From Streptomyces sp. NBC_00341 (GTDB lineage: Bacteria; Actinomycetota; Actinomycetes; Streptomycetales; Streptomycetaceae), in NCBI RefSeq assembly GCF_041435055.1, contig NZ_CP108002.1, positions 6,014,001 to 6,078,000 of the forward strand: a DNA stretch of 64,000 nt, read 5' to 3'. The translations under genes and the position numbers were made by a program. Below, one piece after another: positions 1 through 7,773 of this stretch. How positions within the stretch are numbered: the stretch's first letter is position 1; each line of letters opens with the position of its first letter. The notes under the pieces are model-generated. The model was given only the letters and a program-made list of their open reading frames with translations. It had not been told where the DNA came from and did no database searches.

Positions 1-1
1 C

Positions 2-175
2 GACTGGCTGGACCCCTCCCGCACCGACGTGGAGGAGCTGCGGGGCCTGCTCGCGCCCCCGCCCGGCGGCCTGATGCGGGCCTACCCGGTGGCCACCGCC
101 GTCAGCAACGTCCGCAACAACGGCCCCGAGCTGCTGGACGAACTCGCCGCGCCCGAGGTCGGCACGCTGTTCTGA
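2..175 (+). CDS. SOS response-associated peptidase (SRAP/YedK-HMCES family), C-terminal part
   Basis: Only the last 57 codons are in the window; the gene starts to the left. The tail reads WLDP, then a leucine-rich stretch, then YPVATAVSNVRNNGPELLD. This is the conserved C-terminal strand region of SRAP proteins, where 'YPV' and 'VNxVRN' are usual. SRAP proteins form a covalent link with abasic sites in single-stranded DNA through an N-terminal Cys2, which is not visible here. The family assignment rests on this short tail alone. After the stop, a roughly 15-bp unit (GCCACGCTGCTCCGAG) is repeated at 176-191 and 206-221. Confidence 0.6.
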   Translation, partial: DWLDPSRTDVEELRGLLAPPPGGLMRAYPVATAVSNVRNNGPELLDELAAPEVGTLF

Positions 176-271
176 GCCACGCTGCTCCGAGGCACGTCGC
201 TCCTCGCCACGCTGCTCCGAGCCACGCGCCGGACCCCGGCCCGCGCGCCACGGGTTGGTTGGATAGGGGGC

Positions 272-922
272 GTGAACGCCACCCAGAAGGACCCCCGCAC
301 GGAGACGGTCGAGACCGGGGCCGGTACCGCCCGGATCAGCTGGCTGCCCGCGAGCGATCCCCGCCTCCTGCTCGCCCTCGGCCACGGGGCCGGCGGCGGC
401 ATCGAGGCCCGGGACCTGCGGGCGCTGGCCGCCGTACTGCCCGCCCACGGAGTGAGCGTCGCTCTGGTGGAGCAGCCCTGGCGGGTCGCCGGGAAGAAGC
501 TCGCGCCCGCCCCGAAGACCCTGGACACCGGCTGGCGCGGACTGTGGCCGGTCCTGGCCGCCGCCGGGCTCCCGGTCGTCGCCGGCGGGCGCAGCGCCGG
601 TGCCCGGGTGGCCTGCCGCACCGCGTCCGGGCTCGGCGCCCGCGCGGTCCTCGCGCTCAGCTTCCCGCTGCATCCCCCGGGCCGGCCGGAGAAGTCCCGC
701 AAGGACGAGTTGCTGGCCTCCGGCGTGCCCACCCTGGTGGTCCAGGGCGGCAACGATCCGTTCGGCAGGCCCGCCGAATTCCCTCCGGGGGAGTACCGGA
801 TCGCCGAGGTGCCGCACGGGGACCACGGCTTCGCGGTCCCGAAGCGGTCCGGGGTGACCGAGGATCAGGCGATGGAGATCCTCACTTCCGCGGTGACCGG
901 ATGGCTGGCCGGAATCGTGTGA
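272..922 (+). CDS. Alpha/beta hydrolase of the KANL3/Tex30 (dienelactone hydrolase-like) type
   Basis: A 216-residue cytosolic protein starting with GTG. It carries the family's N-terminal GHGAGGG oxyanion-hole segment (about residues 37-43). The nucleophile elbow GGRSAGARVA has a serine near residue 111. Late motifs are GGNDPFG (acid region) and GDHGF (catalytic histidine). This set matches the small alpha/beta hydrolases related to Tex30/KANSL3; the substrate is unknown. There is no signal peptide. It ends ten bases before the sigma-R-type promoter of sigR, so it lies just upstream of that unit and is unlikely to share its transcript. Confidence 0.8.
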   Translation: MNATQKDPRTETVETGAGTARISWLPASDPRLLLALGHGAGGGIEARDLRALAAVLPAHGVSVALVEQPWRVAGKKLAPAPKTLDTGWRGLWPVLAAAGLPVVAGGRSAGARVACRTASGLGARAVLALSFPLHPPGRPEKSRKDELLASGVPTLVVQGGNDPFGRPAEFPPGEYRIAEVPHGDHGFAVPKRSGVTEDQAMEILTSAVTGWLAGIV

Positions 923-932
923 CGTACGGCCC

Positions 933-959
933 GGGAATGTTGGGCGGGGGGCCACTGTT
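933..959 (+). promoter_or_regulatory. Sigma-R autoregulatory promoter of sigR
   Basis: GGGAAT at 933-938 and GTT at 957-959 give GGAAT-N18-GTT, exactly the consensus known for promoters read by sigma-R in S. coelicolor. The predicted start point lies about 45 bases before the ATG at 1010. This fits the published arrangement in which the stress-induced transcript makes a longer, unstable SigR isoform. Confidence 0.8.
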
Positions 960-1009
960 GTGCGGGATGTCGGTACACCAACGTCGTATGTGGAGAGGGA
1001 GTCCGTCGC

Positions 1010-1852
1010 ATGGGTTCGACCATCTGCCCGCGTCGCTCGAACGCCGCTGACCTGGAGTGGACGGTGCTGCACGCGGCCAAGACCACTCCCGAGCGGGCAC
1101 TGAGCGGATCGGATCGACAGCCCGCGCCGGACCAAGGTCGACTATTCTCCGATTCGAGCGGGTCCGGTTTCGGCTCCGCCACAGCGTTGGAGGAGGTGGG
1201 TCCGGTCACTGGGACCGACACAGGGACCGACGACGGCCGCCCGCAGGAGACGACCGCCGAGCGCAACGCGCGCTTCGAGCGCGATGCCCTCGGTTTCCTC
1301 GACCAGATGTACTCGGCCGCGCTGCGCATGACGCGCAACCCCGCTGATGCCGAGGACCTGGTCCAGGAGACGTACGCCAAGGCGTACGGCTCCTTCCACC
1401 AGTTCCGTGAGGGGACCAACCTCAAGGCGTGGATGTACCGCATCCTCACCAACACGTTCATCAACTCGTACCGCAAGAAGCAGCGTGAACCCCAGCGCAG
1501 TGCCGCCGAGGAGATCGAGGACTGGCAGCTGGCCCGTGCCGAGTCGCACATGTCGACCGGTCTGCGCTCAGCCGAGTCCCAGGCCCTCGACCATCTGCCC
1601 GACTCCGATGTGAAGTCCGCGCTGCAGGCGATCCCCGAAGAGTTCCGCATCGCGGTTTATCTTGCCGATGTCGAGGGCTTTGCCTACAAGGAGATCGCGG
1701 ACATCATGGGGACACCCATCGGTACGGTGATGTCCCGACTGCACCGGGGCCGCCGTCAACTGCGCGGCATGCTGGAGGACTACGCCCGTGACCGCGGGCT
1801 CGTGCCGGCGGGCGCCGGTGAGTCGGACGATCGGAAAGGCTCGGGCTCATGA
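1010..1852 (+). CDS. sigR: ECF sigma factor SigR (long sigma-R' form; standard start at GTG 1196)
   Basis: Directs transcription of the thiol-oxidative stress regulon when released from RsrA. The core holds region 2 ([19 protein letters not shown] through [19 protein letters not shown]) and region 4 ([19 protein letters not shown]), and is nearly identical to S. coelicolor SigR. Two starts are plausible. ATG 1010 follows a GGAGAGGGA ribosome site and gives 280 residues. GTG 1196 (residue 63, [10 protein letters not shown]) gives the usual 218-residue factor. In S. coelicolor the extended isoform is made from the sigma-R promoter, is induced by oxidation and is quickly degraded, and the preceding promoter is of that type. 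The stop codon overlaps rsrA (ATGA). Confidence 0.93.
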   Translation: MGSTICPRRSNAADLEWTVLHAAKTTPERALSGSDRQPAPDQGRLFSDSSGSGFGSATALEEVGPVTGTDTGTDDGRPQETTAERNARFERDALGFLDQMYSAALRMTRNPADAEDLVQETYAKAYGSFHQFREGTNLKAWMYRILTNTFINSYRKKQREPQRSAAEEIEDWQLARAESHMSTGLRSAESQALDHLPDSDVKSALQAIPEEFRIAVYLADVEGFAYKEIADIMGTPIGTVMSRLHRGRRQLRGMLEDYARDRGLVPAGAGESDDRKGSGS

Positions 1853-2169
1853 GCTGCGGAGAGCCGCACGAGACGGATTGCTCAGAGGTCCTTGACCACC
1901 TCTATGAGTTCCTCGACCGGGAGATGCCCGACAGCGACTGCACCAAGTTCGAGACGCACTTCGGTGAGTGCTCTCCCTGCCTGGAGAAGTACGGCCTCGA
2001 ACAGGCCGTGAAGAAGCTGGTGAAGCGCTGCTGCGGTCAGGACGACGTACCGACCGACCTGCGCTCCAAGGTGATGGGGCGGATCGATCTGATCCGCTCC
2101 GGCCAGGCGGTGCCCGAACAGGACGTGACGGTCTCCGACAGCGAGCTGCCGGCCGCCGCCAAGGACTGA
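1849..2169 (+). CDS. rsrA: Zinc-binding anti-sigma factor RsrA (ZAS family)
   Basis: Redox-sensitive anti-sigma factor that sequesters SigR while reduced and zinc-loaded and releases it on disulfide formation. It is 106 residues, the usual size. The ZAS motif H37-x3-C41-x2-C44 is present with C11, and C3, C31 and C61-C62 also match the S. coelicolor protein. It overlaps the sigR stop by four bases (ATGA), so the pair is translationally coupled and made in near-equal amounts. Confidence 0.95.
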   Translation: MSCGEPHETDCSEVLDHLYEFLDREMPDSDCTKFETHFGECSPCLEKYGLEQAVKKLVKRCCGQDDVPTDLRSKVMGRIDLIRSGQAVPEQDVTVSDSELPAAAKD

Positions 2170-2316
2170 CGCATCACCCGAACGTGCTAATCGCGGCCGT
2201 CCCCCCTGAGTCGCCGCCCCCAACTCGTTAGCCTGGCGCCTCCATCGGCGATGCCGGGGAGTGTCCGCGAACCGGCGGGACCTTCGCGGCCGCGACCTGG
2301 GGGCGGGGCGGATCGG

Positions 2317-3729
2317 GTGAGAGCCACACGCGGCGTGGCGCGGGCGTACATCCTGGCGGTCGCGCTCTGCGCCACACTCTGCGTGCTGCCCGCGCTGCGT
2401 CCCGGCGCGGGCACCCCGTGGACCACCCTCGCACTGCTCACCGGGCTCTACCTGCTGTGCGAGCTCCCCGGGCGCTGCCCCTTCTTCGGCAGCTCCGTGC
2501 CGATCAGTGCCGGATCGTTCTTTCCGCTGCTCCTCGCGGCCGCCTTCCTGCTGCCGCCGGGAGCCGCGGCGCTGGTCGCGATACCCGGCTCGTTCGCCGG
2601 CCGGGTGGAGAACCCCCCGGCCGCCGCCCGCCGCGTCTGGCGGGCGGCCCAGCTCGCCCTCACCGTCTGGGCGGCCTCCCAGGTCCACGCGCTGCTCGGC
2701 GGGCCCGCCGCGCTCGGCGGCTCCGGAACCGGGCGACTGCCGGAGCTCCCGTACGCGCTGCTGCCCGCCTGCGCCGCCGCCCTCGCCTTCAGCCTGGTGC
2801 TGAGCGCGCTGGACGGCTCGATCCTGGCCGCCGCCGAACAGCTGCCCGTCCGGCGCGCCTGGGCCGGGCTGCTGCCCCGCGCGCTCGGCCCGCACCTCGT
2901 GCACGGCCTCGCCGGACTGATGATGGCGGTCCTGTGGAACAGCTCGTACGGGCCGCTGGCCGCGCTCTTCGTCCTGCTGCCGATGTACATCTCCTGCTGG
3001 GTGTTCGCCCAGTACCACCGCGAGCACGCCGCGCACCGCGCCACGATCAGGGCCCTGGTGCAGGCCGTCGACATCAAGGACACCTACACCCGGGGCCACA
3101 GCGAGCGCGTGGGACGCGCCTCCGTGCTGATCGCCGATGAGCTCGGCATGGCCAGGGACCGGGTCGAGGTGCTCCGGTTCGCCGGCATCCTGCACGACGT
3201 CGGCAAGCTCGGCGTGCCGACCCGGGTACTGCGCAAGGACGGGCCGCTGACGCCGCAGGAGCGCCGGGTGATCGAGCTGCACCCGGAGTACGGGCACGAG
3301 ATCGTGCGCGGCATCGGCTTCCTCGGTGAGGCACGGGGCGCGATCCTGCACCACCACGAACGGCTCGACGGCAGCGGATACCCGTACGGGCTCACCGGCC
3401 GCGAGATCCCCGAGTTCGCCCGCGTGGTCGCCGTGGCCGACGCCTTCGACGCGATGACCTCGACCCGGTCCTACCGGCCCGGACGCCCGGTGCCGGCCGC
3501 CGTGGAGGAGCTCAAGCGGTGCGCCGGCACCCAGTTCGACCCGCAGATGGTGCGGGCGCTGGCCCGCGGCCTGGAACGGCACGGATGGGTGTCCGCCGCC
3601 GTGACGGTGACCGGGGCGGAGGTACCGGGGGCGCGCGGCGAGGGGCGGGGCACGGGTCCCCGGGCCGTCCGGGAGCCGGTTCGTCCACCGTCGCCGGACG
3701 GGCTCGACATCGGCGCGTCCGAGCGGTGA
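2317..3729 (+). CDS. Membrane-anchored HD-GYP domain phosphohydrolase
   Basis: About 470 residues. The N-terminal half is an array of hydrophobic segments (to about residue 250). The C-terminal HD-GYP domain has all signature elements: HSERVGRAS, HDVGKLGVP, HHHERLDGSGYPYG and VAVADAFDAMTS. HD-GYP enzymes hydrolyse cyclic di-GMP or related signals. I chose GTG 2317 because it puts a short basic leader before the first membrane segment; an ATG at 2251 would add 22 proline/glycine-rich residues. It shares a GTGA overlap with the next gene, which has the same architecture, so the two may act together. Substrate and partner are inferred only. Confidence 0.8.
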   Translation: MRATRGVARAYILAVALCATLCVLPALRPGAGTPWTTLALLTGLYLLCELPGRCPFFGSSVPISAGSFFPLLLAAAFLLPPGAAALVAIPGSFAGRVENPPAAARRVWRAAQLALTVWAASQVHALLGGPAALGGSGTGRLPELPYALLPACAAALAFSLVLSALDGSILAAAEQLPVRRAWAGLLPRALGPHLVHGLAGLMMAVLWNSSYGPLAALFVLLPMYISCWVFAQYHREHAAHRATIRALVQAVDIKDTYTRGHSERVGRASVLIADELGMARDRVEVLRFAGILHDVGKLGVPTRVLRKDGPLTPQERRVIELHPEYGHEIVRGIGFLGEARGAILHHHERLDGSGYPYGLTGREIPEFARVVAVADAFDAMTSTRSYRPGRPVPAAVEELKRCAGTQFDPQMVRALARGLERHGWVSAAVTVTGAEVPGARGEGRGTGPRAVREPVRPPSPDGLDIGASER

Positions 3730-4961
3730 ACGCCACCCCGGCCGTGCGCGCCGCCGCCCTCGCGCTCACCGCCGCCGCGCTCGCCCACACCCTCTGGTAC
3801 GGGCTCCACGACCCCGGCCACGCCCTCGCCTTCGGCGTGCTCATCGCCGTCGGTGAGCTGGCCCGCTGGGGCTCGCTCCCGGGGGAGCGGGAGCCCGCAC
3901 CGCTCGGCGCCGCCGGGGCCCTCGCGTACGCCCTGCTCGGGCGCAGCGGCGGGGAGCCCACCGGGCAGGACGCCTTCCAGGTGATCGCCGTGCTCGTCGC
4001 GGCCCAGCTCGTCGCCTCCGTGCCCCATGTCGCACGCGGCCGGGGACCCGCCCCCGACCAGGTGGCGCGCCGCGTCCTGACCGTGGCCTTCGCGGCCGTG
4101 TGCTTCCAGCCGCTCTACAACTCCGGCCGGTCCGAGAGCTGGTTCGGCGACGGGCCCTACTACGCCGCCTTCCTGCTCCTGCTGCTCGGCCTCACCGCGC
4201 TGTGCGACGCGGTTCTGGGCGCCCTGCTGCTGCGGGCCGGCACCCCCGTCCCGTACGGCCCGCTGCTCCGCGACGAGCTGCGGGCCCTGCTGGGCATCGG
4301 CTCCGCGGTCTGCGCGACCGGGGCCGTCATGGCGCTCGGGGTCGCCGCGGCCGGGCTGTGGGCGCTGCCCGTCCTGTGCGTACCGCTGCTGCTCACCCAG
4401 CTGTCGTTCCGCCGCTTCGTCGCCGTGCGCACCACCTACCGGCAGACCATCGCCTCGCTCGCCCGCTCCACCGAGATCGCCGGATACACCCCGCACGGCC
4501 ATGCCCGCAGGGTGGCGGCGCTCTGCACGGCCGTCGGCCGTGAGCTGGGGCTCTCCGGGCCCGAGCTCACGGTCCTGGAGTACGCGGCCCTGATGCACGA
4601 CATCGGCCAGCTCTCGCTCGTGGACCCGGTCCCGGACGGCGCCACCGCCACACTGCCCGCCGCGGAGCAGCGCCGGATCGCACTGCTCGGCGGAGCCGTG
4701 GTCCGCCAGACAGGGGTGGACGCGAAGGTGGCCGTCGTGGTCGAGCGGCAGGCCGACCCCTTCCGCGAGCAGCCGCTGTCCGCCAGGATCGTCAGGGCGG
4801 TCAACGCGTACGACGACCTGTGCGGGGAAAGCGCCGGCGGGCCGCTCGGCGCACTGGAACGGCTCAGGCTCGGGACCGGCCACGACTATCAGCCCCAGGT
4901 CGTGGAATCGCTCGCCCGGGTTCTGGCCAGGGACGGTCTGACCCCTGTCCCACCTGGGTAA
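3726..4961 (+). CDS. Membrane HD-domain protein, degenerate HD-GYP paralogue
   Basis: 411 residues from GTG 3726, which overlaps the preceding stop. It mirrors its neighbour: about 230 residues of hydrophobic segments, then an HD domain with HGHARRVAAL and MHDIGQLS. Where the upstream protein has HHHERLDGSGYP, this one has VVVERQADPF, so the GYP motif and the HHE metal ligands are missing. Several metal-binding histidines are therefore absent and it is probably weakly active or regulatory, perhaps in a heterocomplex with the upstream enzyme. It looks like a duplication followed by divergence. Confidence 0.75.
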   Translation: MNATPAVRAAALALTAAALAHTLWYGLHDPGHALAFGVLIAVGELARWGSLPGEREPAPLGAAGALAYALLGRSGGEPTGQDAFQVIAVLVAAQLVASVPHVARGRGPAPDQVARRVLTVAFAAVCFQPLYNSGRSESWFGDGPYYAAFLLLLLGLTALCDAVLGALLLRAGTPVPYGPLLRDELRALLGIGSAVCATGAVMALGVAAAGLWALPVLCVPLLLTQLSFRRFVAVRTTYRQTIASLARSTEIAGYTPHGHARRVAALCTAVGRELGLSGPELTVLEYAALMHDIGQLSLVDPVPDGATATLPAAEQRRIALLGGAVVRQTGVDAKVAVVVERQADPFREQPLSARIVRAVNAYDDLCGESAGGPLGALERLRLGTGHDYQPQVVESLARVLARDGLTPVPPG

Positions 4962-5052
4962 CCCATGGGTAATGAGCGGGCGTCCGGTCGGGCATGGTTG
5001 GATGCGAAGAGAGCGGAAAAACGAGGGTGTCCAGTCGGGACAGGCGGGAATC

Positions 5053-6045
5053 GTGAGGATCTTCGGGAAGGTACGGCATCGGCCCTCCGCCTCTTGGCGG
5101 CAGGCCACGGACCGCGCGTTCACGCTGATCGGCGACGGCCGGTACGAGGACGCGGGCGCGCTGCTGACGCGTGCGGCGGACCTGGAGCCCTGGCTCTCCG
5201 AGTCGTGGTTCAACCTGGCGCTGCTGCACAAGTTCCGGCATGACTGGGAGCAGGCGCGGGCCGCCGGGCTGCGGGCCGTCGCGCTGCTCGACAAGGAGTC
5301 CGGCGCTCCCGACTGGTGGAACGTCGGGATCGCCGCCACCGCGCTGCAGGACTGGCCGCTGGCGCGCCGGGCCTGGCAGGCGTACGGGCTGAGGGTGCCC
5401 GGAGGCGGTCAGCAGACCCCTGCCGCCAACAGCGAGCCGGTCGGTATGGACCTGGGCAGCGCGGCCGTACGGCTGTCGCCGGAGGGCGAGGCCGAGGTCG
5501 TGTGGGGCCGCAGGCTGGATCCGGCGCGGATGGAGGTGCTGTCGATCCCGCTGCCGTCCTCCGGGCGGCGCTGGGGCGAGGTCGTGCTGCACGACGGGGT
5601 GCCGAACGGCGAGCGGATCACCGCGGCCGGGCCCTCGTACCCGGTGTTCGACGAGATAGAGCTGTGGGCGCCGTCCCCCGTGCCGACCTGGGTGGTGCTC
5701 CTCGAAGCCGCCACGGAGGCGGACCGGGACGCCCTGGAGCAGCTGGCCTCCGACGCCGGTTTCGCGGCGGAGGACTGGTCCTCGTCCGTCCGGCTGCTCT
5801 GCCGGGCCTGTTCGGAGAGCCGGATGGAGAGCGACGAGGGCGACGGCGAGCACCTCGACCCGCACGACCACAGCGAGCCGGGCCACCCCGGACCGCTGGG
5901 CCACCGCACCGCCGGTGAGCTGTGGGTACCGGAGCGTGAGTGCGGGCTGGCGGCGCCCGCCGGGCTGGTGCGCGGGCTGCTGGACGGCTGGGTGGCGGAC
6001 AGCCCGGACAGCCGGGAGTGGCGGGATCTGGAAGAGGTCTGCTGA
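5053..6045 (+). CDS. Tetratricopeptide repeat protein, conserved in Streptomyces
   Basis: 330 residues from GTG 5053 (MRIFGKVRHRPSASW); an upstream ATG at 4972 would add 27 basic residues that look non-coding. Residues about 15-110 form two or three TPR-like helical pairs (ALLTRAADLEPWLSESWFNL and the following WNVGIAATALQDWPLARRAW). The rest is a mixed alpha/beta region with a Cys pair (LLCRACSES) and no motif I can name. There is no signal peptide. It sits directly upstream of def in the same orientation with about 100 bp between. Its function is unknown; TPRs suggest a protein-protein interaction role. Confidence 0.7.
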   Translation: MRIFGKVRHRPSASWRQATDRAFTLIGDGRYEDAGALLTRAADLEPWLSESWFNLALLHKFRHDWEQARAAGLRAVALLDKESGAPDWWNVGIAATALQDWPLARRAWQAYGLRVPGGGQQTPAANSEPVGMDLGSAAVRLSPEGEAEVVWGRRLDPARMEVLSIPLPSSGRRWGEVVLHDGVPNGERITAAGPSYPVFDEIELWAPSPVPTWVVLLEAATEADRDALEQLASDAGFAAEDWSSSVRLLCRACSESRMESDEGDGEHLDPHDHSEPGHPGPLGHRTAGELWVPERECGLAAPAGLVRGLLDGWVADSPDSREWRDLEEVC

Positions 6046-6151
6046 CCCGTACCCGTAGGCTGTACGCGCACCGATTCCGGTGCTCGGGTGCCCGGGTCCT
6101 CGCGAGCCGCGGATCCCGGGTCTCAGGTTGTGAGGAAGGCGTACGGCGGAC

Positions 6152-6799
6152 ATGGCGCAGGAGCAGACGGACGAGCAGATCAGCGTCGACGGCGTCGACG
6201 GCGAGGGGTTTCTCGTCGACACAGAGGACTGCGAGGCGCGTGAGGCGGCCTACCGCGAGCGCGGCACCTCGCGCCCGATCACGGTGGTGGGCAATCCGGT
6301 CCTGCACAAGGAGTGCAAGGCCGTCACGGAGTTCGACGACAAGCTGGCCACGCTGATCGACGACATGTTCGCCAGCCAGCGGACGGCGGAGGGCGTGGGC
6401 CTGGCCGCCAACCAGATCGGCGTCGACCTCAAGGTCTTCGTCTACGACTGCCCGGACGACGACGGGGTGCGGCACACCGGCGTCATCTGCAACCCGGTGC
6501 TGGACGAGCTGGCGCCGGAGGAGCGGGTCCTGGACGACGCCAACGAGGGCTGCCTCTCGGTCCCGACGGCGTACGCCTCGCTGGCCCGCCCGGACTACGC
6601 GGTGGTGCGCGGACAGGACGCGAAGGGCAACCCGGTCAAGGTGCGGGGCAACGGCTACTTCGCCCGCTGCCTCCAGCACGAGACGGACCACCTGTACGGG
6701 TACCTGTACATCGACCGGCTCTCCAAGCGCGACCGCAAGGACGCGCTCCGGCAGATGGAGGAGAACACCCCGCGCTACGAGACCGTGCCGAACAGCTGA
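6152..6799 (+). CDS. def: Peptide deformylase
   Basis: Removes the N-formyl group from nascent proteins; a ferrous or zinc enzyme acting at the ribosome exit. 215 residues. The three catalytic motifs are complete and in order: [10 protein letters not shown] (about residue 90), EGCLSVP (cysteine metal ligand) and QHETDHL (HExxH). An acidic N-terminal extension of about 45 residues precedes the catalytic core, as in other Streptomyces deformylases of this group. An inverted repeat at 6823-6856 follows the stop and may end the transcript. Confidence 0.93.
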   Translation: MAQEQTDEQISVDGVDGEGFLVDTEDCEAREAAYRERGTSRPITVVGNPVLHKECKAVTEFDDKLATLIDDMFASQRTAEGVGLAANQIGVDLKVFVYDCPDDDGVRHTGVICNPVLDELAPEERVLDDANEGCLSVPTAYASLARPDYAVVRGQDAKGNPVKVRGNGYFARCLQHETDHLYGYLYIDRLSKRDRKDALRQMEENTPRYETVPNS

Positions 6800-6822
6800 A
6801 CCGGCTGAGCGCACAGCTGTGC

Positions 6823-6856
6823 GGGGCCCTGTTCCGGTTCGCCGGGGCAGGGCCCC
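6823..6856. terminator. Possible hairpin terminator after def
   Basis: GGGGCCCTG at 6823-6831 pairs with CAGGGCCCC at 6848-6856 around a 16-base loop. There is no T-run. It lies between def and the secreted peptidase gene. Confidence 0.4.
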
Positions 6857-6964
6857 CGCCGCTTCCCTCTCCCGTCAACCTGCCTTCCCATGGGCGTAGT
6901 TGACGCGCGTCGACTCGTCCGACAGTCTCTCTGTCCACACCTTCGTCGTGGTAGGGAGCCCCCC

Positions 6965-7696
6965 ATGTTCAGACGTTCCGCGAGACTCCTGCTCGGCCTT
7001 GTCATGACCATGGCTTTCGCGCTGGGCGGGGCCGTGGCCACGGCCGGCACGGCCCAGGCCGACGGCTGCTACACCTGGACCCGCACCCTCTCCCCGGGCG
7101 CCACCGGCAACGATGTCGTCCAGCTCCAGATCCGGGTGGCCGGATACCCCGGGTACAACTCCGTACTCGCCGTGGACGGCTCCTACGGACCCGCCACCAC
7201 AGCCGCCGTCAAGCGCTTCCAGGCCGCCTACGGGCTGGCCGCCGACGGCGTCGCGGGCCCCGCCACCCAGGCCAAGCTCTACGCCCTCCAGGACAACGAC
7301 TGCACGCCCGTCCACTTCACCTACGCCGAGCACAACACCTGCAACAGCACCTGGGCCGGCGGCGCGGTCGCGGCGGGCACGGCGAAGGCCAACGCGCTGA
7401 GCACCATGTGGAAGCTGGAGGCGCTGCGTCACGCGCTCGGTGACCACCCCATCAGGATCAACAGCGGCTTCCGCTCCACGTCCTGCAACAGCGCGGTCGG
7501 CGGCGCGGCCGGCAGCCGCCATCTGTACGGCGACGCGGCCGACCTGGGCGGACTTCCCCTGTGCACCATCGCCCAGCAGGCCCGCAACCACGGTTTCAAC
7601 GGGATCCTCGGCCCGGGGTACCCGGACCACGGCGACCACATCCACGTGAACCAGGGGCCGAGCCACTTCTGGTCGGCGCCGAACTGCGGCATCTGA
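6965..7696 (+). CDS. Secreted zinc D,D-carboxypeptidase, peptidase M15A, with peptidoglycan-binding domain
   Basis: Cell-wall hydrolase exported by the Sec route. 243 residues from ATG 6965, behind the ribosome site GTAGGGAGC. The signal peptide spans about residues 1-32 (RRSARLLLG..., ending near GTAQA). Next is a PG_binding_1 domain (LSPGATGNDVVQLQ to DGVAGPATQAK, about 40-100). The M15A catalytic domain is about 125-243, with zinc ligands in SRHLYGDAAD and DHIHV. The layout matches Streptomyces zinc D-Ala-D-Ala carboxypeptidases. An in-frame start at 6890 would spoil the signal peptide. It converges on the GH20 gene across a strong hairpin. Confidence 0.88.
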   Translation: MFRRSARLLLGLVMTMAFALGGAVATAGTAQADGCYTWTRTLSPGATGNDVVQLQIRVAGYPGYNSVLAVDGSYGPATTAAVKRFQAAYGLAADGVAGPATQAKLYALQDNDCTPVHFTYAEHNTCNSTWAGGAVAAGTAKANALSTMWKLEALRHALGDHPIRINSGFRSTSCNSAVGGAAGSRHLYGDAADLGGLPLCTIAQQARNHGFNGILGPGYPDHGDHIHVNQGPSHFWSAPNCGI

Positions 7697-7734
7697 CTCC
7701 GGCCCGATCCGGAGGACAAGCCCTAGGGCACACG

Positions 7735-7765
7735 TGTGGGGCCCGCCGGGACGGCGGGCCCCACA
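7735..7765. terminator. Bidirectional hairpin terminator
   Basis: A perfect 13-bp stem (TGTGGGGCCCGCC at 7735-7747 with its complement at 7753-7765) and a 5-base loop. It lies between the convergent M15 peptidase and GH20 genes, so it can serve both. Confidence 0.75.
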
Positions 7766-7773
7766 GTCGCGCG

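Noticed and set aside
3471..5339. A 622-codon minus-strand frame over the HD-domain genes
   Set aside because: Low-complexity reversed translation of the second HD-domain gene; no start context and no family features.
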